Shown: piece after piece, positions 31,867-38,628 of the stretch
Layout: each line of letters opens with the position of its first letter
How positions within the stretch are numbered: the first letter of the stretch is position 1
Source of the DNA: Companilactobacillus zhachilii
Lineage (GTDB): Bacteria; Bacillota; Bacilli; Lactobacillales; Lactobacillaceae
Direction: 5' to 3'
Assembly: GCF_003606365.2 (NCBI RefSeq)
Contig: NZ_CP031933.2
Span: forward strand, 2,232,001 to 2,296,000
Length of the DNA stretch: 64,000 nt
Notes under the pieces: model-generated
Told to the model about the DNA's origin: nothing
What the model saw: only the letters and a program-made list of their open reading frames with translations
The model's database searches: none
Translations under genes and position numbers: made by a program

Positions 31867-31962
31867 CTGCCTCCGGGTGTGAGAAATTTAGGTTGCTGTG
31901 TAGATGGCTAAAGCCCTAACGCCACTTTCACTGCCAGTAACTATATCTCGATTCTTCTGACT
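31867..31962 (-). repeat. Family A remnant, copy A11 (reverse, internal deletion)
   Basis: It keeps the start GCCTCCGGGTGTGAGAAATTTAGG and part of the variable hairpin (GCTAAAGCCCTAACGCCAC), then decays. The whole GGGAC-enclosed region is missing. It lies between A10 and A12 with AT-rich flanks that show no other content. Confidence 0.75.
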
Positions 31963-32092
31963 ATTTTTTTGAATTTAATTTTTAGTCTGTTTAAATATAC
32001 TAAATCATGACGAATTTTCTTCCAAATTGATAATAAAAAATAATATCAAATATATAACTCATCAATTAATTACATCCAAACAAACCAATACA

Positions 32093-32270
32093 TTAGCCTC
32101 CGTGGGCGCAAAATATAGGCAGCAGTGCAGGTGGCGTTAAGGCTTTAGCCTTTACACCACAGGACGAGTTTTGAGATTCGCGTACTTTGCGAAGCTCAAA
32201 ATCGATCCCGGAGACCTTGGCTCAGGTCGGTCCCCACAGCAGCCTATATTTTGCGCCCACGAAGGCGGCT
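32093..32270 (+). repeat. Family A structured repeat, copy A12 (forward)
   Basis: The outer stem GGGCGCAAAATATAGGC with GCCTATATTTTGCGCCC is perfect. The hairpin variant is TTTTGAGATTCGC/GCGAAGCTCAAAA. It ends 13 bases from the sirtuin stop codon. Confidence 0.92.
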
Positions 32271-32282
32271 CTATATAAAACC

Positions 32283-32996
32283 CTAAATCTTTGAAAAAAC
32301 ATTTGTGGCATCATCTGAGATGGCCAAAATGGATGAATCTAAATTTAAATCTTCTTTATTAATGACAACCAATTTAGCTTTTGGTGAACTGTATTCTAGT
32401 AATCCTGCAAATGGATATACTTTAAAACTAGTCCCAACAACTACTAACAAATCAGCTTTTTGAACGGCCAAAGCTGCATTTTGAAAGTTTTCTGGATTGA
32501 TATTCTCACCGTACAAAACCGTAGTTCCGGGGCGAATAATGCCATTATCTTCATGATGGCGATAATCTTTTAAATAATACGTGTAATCAAATTCTTTACC
32601 GCAGGTCAGGCAATGAATATTATCGTATAAATTGCCGTGAAATTCTACGACATTTTTAGCCCCTGCTTTGGTATGCAATTTATCAACATTTTGTGTAACA
32701 ATAGCACCTTTTTGATTACTGATTTCGGCCATCTTTGTATGAATAATATTAGGTTGAGCATCTGGAAAGTACATATTGTGAATCACAAAGTCATGAAAGA
32801 TATCTGGATGTTTAACTAAATTATCATGGCTTAACATATATTCAGGTGGAAAGTTGAATTTTTCTCGCTTGTACAATCCATTCTTTGAGCGATAATCAGG
32901 AATCCCTGATGGTACAGACACGCCAGCACCAGTTAGAAAAGTTACAAATTTAGCTTGTGCTAGTAATTCTTTAAACTCTTCAATTTTATCGACCAT
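32283..32996 (-). CDS. Sir2-family NAD-dependent deacylase with an incomplete zinc site
   Basis: A 237-aa sirtuin removing acyl groups from lysines with NAD+. Visible motifs are FLTGAGVSVPSGIPDYRS near residue 18, TQNVDKLH, catalytic H in VEFHGNL, VVGTSFKVYPFAGL and INKE. The zinc module shows only one CxxC (CLTCGKEF); the second pair expected before the RPGTTVLYGE segment is absent. It lies between inverted copies A12 and A13, 13 and 18 bases away, leaving no room for its own promoter outside A13. Confidence 0.9.
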   Translation of the reverse strand: MVDKIEEFKELLAQAKFVTFLTGAGVSVPSGIPDYRSKNGLYKREKFNFPPEYMLSHDNLVKHPDIFHDFVIHNMYFPDAQPNIIHTKMAEISNQKGAIVTQNVDKLHTKAGAKNVVEFHGNLYDNIHCLTCGKEFDYTYYLKDYRHHEDNGIIRPGTTVLYGENINPENFQNAALAVQKADLLVVVGTSFKVYPFAGLLEYSSPKAKLVVINKEDLNLDSSILAISDDATNVFSKI

Positions 32997-33014
32997 TAGT
33001 TTCCTCCCAAAATT

Positions 33015-33173
33015 GCCGTCTCAGGGGATGAGAATTATACCTGCTGTGGGACCGGTCTGAGCCAAGGTCTCAGACCTCGATTTTGAGCTTCGCAAAAACC
33101 GCGAATCTCAAAATACGTCCGTGGCGTTTGCCACCTTCACTGCTGGTATAATTCTCATCCCCTGAGACTAACG
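33015..33173 (-). repeat. Family A structured repeat, copy A13 (reverse, short hairpin)
   Basis: The outer stem GGGGATGAGAATTATACC with GGTATAATTCTCATCCCC is perfect. The variable hairpin is cut to GTGGCGTTTGCCAC. It starts 18 bases upstream of the sirtuin start codon. Confidence 0.92.
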
Positions 33174-33262
33174 TATTGTTCTTTTGTTTTACATACTTTG
33201 ATTTTTTTTAGCAAAATATAGTTCAAAAAATATATTTCTAATATCAAAACAAACATCGAACA

Positions 33263-33450
33263 ACCTAGCTGGAGGTTACAAGTAAATCTGTCCGCCGTGA
33301 AAGTTCTGTTAGAGTGGCGCTTTTCCACTCTTACAGAACGGACGTCTTTTGAAATTCGCGGTCCTTGCGAAGTTCAAAAGCGAGGTTCGAGACCTTGGCT
33401 CGAACCGGTCCCATGGCGGACTGATTTGCTTGCAACCGGAAGCGACCTAT
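33263..33450 (+). repeat. Family A structured repeat, copy A14 (forward)
   Basis: The outer stem is TTACAAGTAAATCTGTCCGC with GCGGACTGATTTGCTTGCAA. The variable hairpin is long: TCTGTTAGAGTGG against CCACTCTTACAGA. The next gene's stop codon lies within its last bases. Confidence 0.92.
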
Positions 33451-34403
33451 CTAATTAAATACTTCGTTCCTTGTTCCTTAAACACTTGTTCAACTGTGTA
33501 TTGGTAGAAAGTTTTATAAAACTCTGGTGTCACTTTTTGTGGATCTAAGTTTAGTGTTGCTACTCCTTGTCCGTCATTAATACCAATCAAGACAAATCCA
33601 TCGCGACCGGTGGCACGGTTTCTAAATTCTGAATGTTTAATTTGATAAACTTGGTTCAAGCTCAAGCGTAACTGGCGTTTTGAAACTACTGGTGTGATAT
33701 TTAAGAATGTATGGAAATGCAATCCTTGATATCCATTAGAAATAATAATCTCATTGTAAGCATCCAATGCATTAACCAACGCACGACGGAATTGGAATGG
33801 CACTGTTAAATCGTTGTCTTCAATGATTTTGGCCATTTTATCAGCATACTTATATGACATTGCAAATTCTTGTTGCCACTCATCGTCACAAGCGTGTTCA
33901 CTAAAAATCATACCGTCTAACATAATTAAAGTACGGTAAAAACGCATATTTGCTCGGTCTAATTCTACTTTAGGATGAAGTGCAGCCTCGATACCCTTTA
34001 AGTATTCAGTTTTAATCTCATCGGTATAGGTTCCATCTTCTTTTTGCTTCTTCAAAACAGTCACATGTTCCAATGTTTCAAAAACTGAATTAGCGATTGC
34101 CAAAACTCGGCCATCAAAATCTTGTTTGCCAGTAGTTAAGGCTGACGAAATACTGGGTTCATCAGAAAGTTCAAGTTCAATATGATGTAATTCATGGCTT
34201 AACACAAACTCGGCATATTTCTCGTTTGTGATAGAAATTTTAATCATGTCATCTTTAATAACATGATCTGCTTGATCTAAAGTCAAAAAATCTTGTTGTT
34301 CATAGTCAGAAAAGACTTCAATTTTCTTACTATATTGTTGTTCAATGTTTTCTACCTGTTTTACAATAAGTTCAGGTAACTCTTTAAGTTCTATTCGTTT
34401 CAT
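33447..34403 (-). CDS. Uncharacterised protein with HELHH motif (IpaB/EvcA-type in lactobacilli?)
   Basis: A 318-aa protein without signal peptide or membrane segment. LSHELHHIELEL near residue 70 has the HExxH form of zinc peptidases. A long helical middle and a mixed C-terminal part (FVLIGINDGQGVATLNLDP) follow. It may correspond to the protein annotated IpaB/EvcA in lactobacilli, but I base that on memory of the family only. Enzymatic activity is not shown. The stop codon overlaps the end of copy A14. The divergent PEBP gene starts 32 bases upstream. Confidence 0.55.
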   Translation of the reverse strand: MKRIELKELPELIVKQVENIEQQYSKKIEVFSDYEQQDFLTLDQADHVIKDDMIKISITNEKYAEFVLSHELHHIELELSDEPSISSALTTGKQDFDGRVLAIANSVFETLEHVTVLKKQKEDGTYTDEIKTEYLKGIEAALHPKVELDRANMRFYRTLIMLDGMIFSEHACDDEWQQEFAMSYKYADKMAKIIEDNDLTVPFQFRRALVNALDAYNEIIISNGYQGLHFHTFLNITPVVSKRQLRLSLNQVYQIKHSEFRNRATGRDGFVLIGINDGQGVATLNLDPQKVTPEFYKTFYQYTVEQVFKEQGTKYLIR

Positions 34404-34434
34404 TATCTATACCTCATATAAAGGAGATTTTTGT

Positions 34435-34941
34435 ATGGAAATAACTGTATCTCTACCAAATAATTTATTGCCCGACAAATACGGCAAATATGCCGCACCT
34501 GACGATATAAAAAATGGGAAACCTATTATTAGTTTCCCAATTAAATTATCAGATATTCCAGCAGATGCAAAAACAATTGCTTTGACTTTCACAGATCCGG
34601 ATTCAATCCCAGTTTGTGGTTTTGAATGGATTCACTGGACAGCCGCTAATATTCCAAGTTCTCAAGTTGAATTACCTGAAAACTTTAGTCAAATAGCAAC
34701 CACTCCAGTCGTTCAAGGCAAAAACAGTTCTGCAAGTCCATTATTAGATGGTCCTAAAGACGTGGCCACTGGTTACAATGGACCTTATCCACCAGACCAA
34801 ACCCATGATTACGTACTCAAGGTATTTGCTCTAGATGACAATCTTAATTTGGAAAATGGTTTCTGGATGAATGAATTATTGCATAAAATGAACGGTCATA
34901 TCGTTGCTTCAGCTCAAAAGACCATCCCTAGTCGTGCATAA
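34435..34941 (+). CDS. PEBP / YbhB-YbcL family protein
   Basis: A 168-aa phosphatidylethanolamine-binding (Raf kinase inhibitor-like) protein. The family core is clear: SFPIKLSDIPADAKTIALTFTDPD, GFEWIHWTAANIP, then YNGPYPPDQTHDYVLKVFALD. The role in bacteria is uncertain. AAAGGAG seven bases before ATG 34435 defines the start, although the frame is open further upstream. It converges on the Ppx/GppA gene with only three bases between the stops. Confidence 0.9.
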   Translation: MEITVSLPNNLLPDKYGKYAAPDDIKNGKPIISFPIKLSDIPADAKTIALTFTDPDSIPVCGFEWIHWTAANIPSSQVELPENFSQIATTPVVQGKNSSASPLLDGPKDVATGYNGPYPPDQTHDYVLKVFALDDNLNLENGFWMNELLHKMNGHIVASAQKTIPSRA

Positions 34942-34944
34942 TTT

Positions 34945-35883
34945 CTAATTATCTTGAAGATTCATTTTGTGGAAATAATTGAAGACATAACCTTCTCTAA
35001 CACCGAAATTCGAAAAACGGATTTCTTTAGAGGGGGTTTTTTTGATGATTTCTGATATTATCAAAATCCCACCCAAAATGACTTCATATCTGCCATCGCT
35101 CAACTCTTTGATTTGACTTCTTTCTTCCAAAGAAGTGTGAATCAACTGGTTAAATAACTCATCAATTTGGTCACACGAAATGACAGAATTGTGTAGAGTC
35201 TTTTTATTTTTACCCTCACGATTCAAAATACTTGTCACGGCCCGTAAAGTCCCACCGAGTCCAACAAAGGTTGCTGGTGAACTCATCCAATTGAGACTTT
35301 CTAAACGTTGACTGATATCTTTTCTTGCTGCTTGTAATTGGTTCTCTTTTATTGGATCACTCGCTAAATACAAATCAGAAATTGAAATGGCACCAATCGG
35401 TATACTCAAGCCGTGCTTCAGACGACCTTTTTTAGCCAAGCTGATTTCACTACTACCGCCACCAACATCGACAATCAAAGCATCTTTGATCCGCATCGTA
35501 CTTCTAACAGCTACGTAGTCATAGTAGGCTTCTTCTTGTTCATTGATAATGTCTAGTTGTAATCCTGTTTCTTTGAGAACAGCAAAAATCAATTGGTCTT
35601 GATTCTTGGCCATTCTTACTGCCGCGGTAGCAATCAAGCTGGTTCTATCAACTTGATATCTTTCAATTCGAGTTTGAAATTTCTTTAAAACATCAATTGT
35701 TTCTTCAATTTGATCATTAGTCAAAAGTCGACTCTGAGTGATTGATTTTCCTAGTCTAACGGGCTCTCGCCAACGATCCAAAGTCTTAAAACGATTTTTT
35801 TTAGAAGACCTATAAACTGATGTTCTAATGGAGTTAGATCCTATTTCTATAACTGCTAACTTCAAATCTACATCACATCCCAT
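34945..35883 (-). CDS. Ppx/GppA phosphatase family protein
   Basis: A 312-aa ASKHA-fold hydrolase of the exopolyphosphatase / pppGpp phosphatase family. Phosphate-1 motif AVIEIGSNSIRTSVYR is at the N-terminus, then LIVDVGGGSSEIS near 136 and FVGLGGTLRAVTSI near 214. It lacks the C-terminal HD domain of long PPX. Polyphosphate is the more usual substrate for this short form. The start is uncertain: ATG 35883 lacks a clear ribosome site and a TTG six codons on (35865) matches family N-termini. Confidence 0.85.
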   Translation of the reverse strand: MGCDVDLKLAVIEIGSNSIRTSVYRSSKKNRFKTLDRWREPVRLGKSITQSRLLTNDQIEETIDVLKKFQTRIERYQVDRTSLIATAAVRMAKNQDQLIFAVLKETGLQLDIINEQEEAYYDYVAVRSTMRIKDALIVDVGGGSSEISLAKKGRLKHGLSIPIGAISISDLYLASDPIKENQLQAARKDISQRLESLNWMSSPATFVGLGGTLRAVTSILNREGKNKKTLHNSVISCDQIDELFNQLIHTSLEERSQIKELSDGRYEVILGGILIISEIIKKTPSKEIRFSNFGVREGYVFNYFHKMNLQDN

Positions 35884-35976
35884 TGTATCAATTATATAAA
35901 AAAATAGCCTTATATAGTAGGGCTAATTCATCAAAGGTCATAATTTAGTCTAAAACTTTAATCCAGAGCCAATAAA

Positions 35977-36146
35977 TTTGGCCCTTTCTCAACTTTGATT
36001 ATAGAGTCGGATGTAAAAAAGCTAGATACTTTTCTCGGTATACATCCAGAAAAAATATCTAGCCTTTTTGATTGTATTCAATTTCAAATAATACAGCACT
36101 TTTTATCGAATTAGTTAATTGTATCGTATTAAAAATAACAAATGCA
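35977..36146 (+). repeat. Family C element, left part (copy C2)
   Basis: It starts GGCCCTTTCTCAACTTTGATTATAG and contains AAAAAATATCTAGCC and TTATCGAATTAGTTAATTG (two abutting parts quoted). It runs directly into family A copy A15. It resembles C1 and C3 along its length. Confidence 0.72.
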
Positions 36147-36330
36147 TTAGTCTCTGGGTGCAAAAATGTTGGCTGCAGTGCAGGTGGTGTAATGGCTTCA
36201 GCAGTTACACCACGGGACGAGTTTTGAAATTCGCGTACTTTGCGAAGTTCAAAATCGAGGTTCGAGACCGTATTTTGGCTCGAACCGGTCCCCACAGCGC
36301 CAACATTTTTTTGCACCCAGAGACGGCAAC
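36147..36330 (+). repeat. Family A structured repeat, copy A15 (forward, in family C)
   Basis: The outer stem is GGGTGCAAAAATGTTGGC with GCCAACATTTTTTTGCACCC. Its end GACGGCAACTACCCC equals the end of the C4 element, and the fetB stop codon (CTA on this strand) falls inside it. Confidence 0.9.
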
Positions 36331-37091
36331 TACCCCTTCAATTGCTTTCGTTCATTGAAGAATTGTTTATAACCCAAGTAGCAAGAAATAATTGAGCCAA
36401 TACTTGTCGAGGCCAGCAGCATGAAAGTAACCATAATTTGGTACTTGATGGCCTTAACTGGATCAACACCAGCAAAAATCAAACCAGACATCATACCTGG
36501 TAAACTAACTAATCCTAAAGTTTTGATTGAATCAATTGTTGGTTGCATCCCACTTTTGATTGAATCACGCAAAATATCTTGAGAAGCCAACTTAATATCT
36601 GCACCTAACGCTAGTTTTTCCAAGACTTGTTGATGACGGTCAGTATAGGTTTGCATCATATTGCGATAACAAAGCCCAATTGCAACCATGATATTGCTAG
36701 CAATCATCCCTGTCACCGGCACGATTTGTTCAGGCACAAATTTAATTGAACCCGTCAATACTAATGTTGCCAAAGTTATCGTTGTACCTACAAAAATTGC
36801 CAAGAGTGATGACTGAAATGCTTTAGGAATCCCATTCCCACGCTTTCCAGCATTCCAAGACGCATTAATCACAATGATAATAAAACATGCTAAGGTCAAC
36901 CAATTATCATTAGCCTTAATAACAAATTTTAAAATATAACCCACGATGGATAATTGAATAATTGCTCGAACAACACCAATAATAATGTCCTTATCAATCC
37001 GTAACTTTTCCACATAACCAATTATCAAAGCTACCAACACTAAGACGAAACCTAATGCCAACGTTGAATTGGAAACTGTTAAATTAGACAT
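36330..37091 (-). CDS. fetB: FetB-type ABC transporter permease (UPF0014)
   Basis: An integral membrane partner of the adjacent ATPase, related to E. coli FetB (YbbM), an iron exporter linked to oxidative stress resistance. About 253 aa with six or seven TM helices; family segments are INASWNAGKRG and SGMQPTIDSIKTLGLVSLPGMMSG. GGGGAGGTG before ATG 37091 sets the start and overlaps the fetA end by eight bases. The last residues, ERKQLKG, are read at the edge of repeat A15/C2, so the C-terminus may have been altered by insertion. Confidence 0.87.
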   Translation of the reverse strand: MSNLTVSNSTLALGFVLVLVALIIGYVEKLRIDKDIIIGVVRAIIQLSIVGYILKFVIKANDNWLTLACFIIIVINASWNAGKRGNGIPKAFQSSLLAIFVGTTITLATLVLTGSIKFVPEQIVPVTGMIASNIMVAIGLCYRNMMQTYTDRHQQVLEKLALGADIKLASQDILRDSIKSGMQPTIDSIKTLGLVSLPGMMSGLIFAGVDPVKAIKYQIMVTFMLLASTSIGSIISCYLGYKQFFNERKQLKG

Positions 37092-37734
37092 CTTGCACCT
37101 CCCCATTTTTAATCGTAATTTTGTCGGTTGAATCTTCAATTTCAGATTCATCGTGCGTCACCCGCAAAATTGTTAATCCCCGGGAATTAAATTCGTTTAA
37201 CATTTTATGCACAATAGCTTTATTTTCAGCATCCAATCCGGCCGTAACTTCATCAGTTATCAACACCTCTGGTTGGAAAAGTAAGTTCCGTAACAAAGCA
37301 ATCCGCTGTTTTTCGCCACCAGAAACATCATTGACACTTTTATCAATATAATCTTTATTCAAATTGACCATTTCCAAATACTTTATAACCTTTTCTTCAT
37401 CAAAGTCCTGTTTACGAACTTCAAATGGAAAAGCCAAATTCTCGCGAACAGTTTTCCCAAAAAGAGTTGGCTGTTGAAAAGCATACGAAACCTTACGACG
37501 ATATTCAGTTGGCTCAAACGTATTAATATCCGTTCCATGGAACAATACTTCCCCTGAAGTGGCACTGATCATAGACGCTAAAATTCGCATCAAAGTGCTT
37601 TTTCCACTACCAGAAGGACCGACAACGGTTAGATATTTTCCTTGTTCGATACTCAAATTAATATCTTTTAAGATTTTAGTTTCACCAACCTGATAAAAGA
37701 GATTTTTAACTTCAAATATTTTTTCCACAATCAC
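37084..37734 (-). CDS. fetA: FetA-type ABC transporter ATP-binding protein
   Basis: A 216-aa ABC ATPase energising FetB. Walker A is VGPSGSGKST near residue 40, the Q-loop QQPTLFG, signature NDVSGGEKQR near 140, Walker B LLFQPEVLITDEVTAGLD and H-loop RVTHDE. The start may be GTG 37734 or GTG 37728. The pair is bracketed by family A copies A15 and A16 with their CGGC ends facing inward. Confidence 0.88.
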   Translation of the reverse strand: MIVEKIFEVKNLFYQVGETKILKDINLSIEQGKYLTVVGPSGSGKSTLMRILASMISATSGEVLFHGTDINTFEPTEYRRKVSYAFQQPTLFGKTVRENLAFPFEVRKQDFDEEKVIKYLEMVNLNKDYIDKSVNDVSGGEKQRIALLRNLLFQPEVLITDEVTAGLDAENKAIVHKMLNEFNSRGLTILRVTHDESEIEDSTDKITIKNGEVQDV

Positions 37735-37802
37735 ACCTCTATTTCATTTTTTATTATCAACAATCCTTGTGTATAACCTAATACGTAGTGCTAGTTAAAT
37801 AT

Positions 37803-37980
37803 TCCGCCTCCAAGAGCAAGAAATTTTGGTCGCTATGGGGACCGCCGAAAGCCAAGGTCTTTCGGCTCGCTTTTGAACCTCGCACAAATCGCGAGTTTCA
37901 AAAGTCGTCCCGTGGTGTAAACACTAAAGTGTTAACGCCACCTGCACAGCGACCAAAATCTCTTGCTCTTTCCGGCTGGT
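37803..37980 (-). repeat. Family A structured repeat, copy A16 (reverse)
   Basis: The outer stem is AAGAGCAAGAAATTTTGGTC with GACCAAAATCTCTTGCTCTT. The third hairpin has CCGAAAG..CTTTCGG flanks, different from all others but self-complementary. It lies upstream of fetA. Confidence 0.92.
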
Positions 37981-38021
37981 TTGTTATTTGCTTTTAAAAC
38001 AATAATGAACAATTTTCAATA

Positions 38022-38120
38022 TTACTATGTTACTGACGGCTAAAGTTATAGGATATGGGGGTACATTTGGATTTTAAAAATCATTTTAAACCCATAGTCA
38101 AAAATCAACTAGCATCATGC
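38022..38120 (+). repeat. Island spacer module S, copy 2
   Basis: Shares TTATAGGATATG, ATTTTAAAAATCATTT and AAAAATCAACTAGCATCA with the 26.3-kb copy in the same orientation. The remainder of the spacer to 38257 has a small hairpin, CTTCAGTCGTTACTGAAG, and nothing else recognised. Confidence 0.75.
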
Positions 38121-38257
38121 GTTAATCTAGTAATCAGCTTATAAAAAGTTTCAAAATGCACCTTAATCCTTAATACTTCAGTCGTTACTGAAGCAAAAGT
38201 AGTCAAATCTACAATGTAACGACCAATTTACTCACGATTTATTCCAAACAAAATAAA

Positions 38258-38440
38258 TTAGCCGGAAGGAGTCAGAAAATCAGGTCGCTGTGCAGGTGGC
38301 GTTAGGGATTTATCCCTTACACCACGGGACGATTTTTGAAATTCGCGTATTTTGCGAAGTTCAAAATCGAGATTGGAGACCGCATTTTGGCTCCAATCGG
38401 TCCCCACAGCGACCTAATTTTCTGACTCCTGGAGGCGGAC
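38258..38440 (+). repeat. Family A structured repeat, copy A17 (forward)
   Basis: The outer stem is GAGTCAGAAAATCAGGTC with GACCTAATTTTCTGACTC. The variable hairpin is GTTAGGGATTTATCCCTTAC. It precedes the large surface-protein gene by about 190 bases. Confidence 0.92.
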
Positions 38441-38628
38441 TACTACCACATCCACAGCATATTTATCTTTCAATAATTAGCTTACAAAATTATTAACATA
38501 AAGCCAAATATAACTATTAATTCCTTGGTATTTTTTTACCGTCCAACTTGTCTAGCGTTAGAATTTTAATTTTGTCCGATTCGAACTTAAGATAACGGCG
38601 AAATCTAAAAAAAAGAAGGATTAATATT

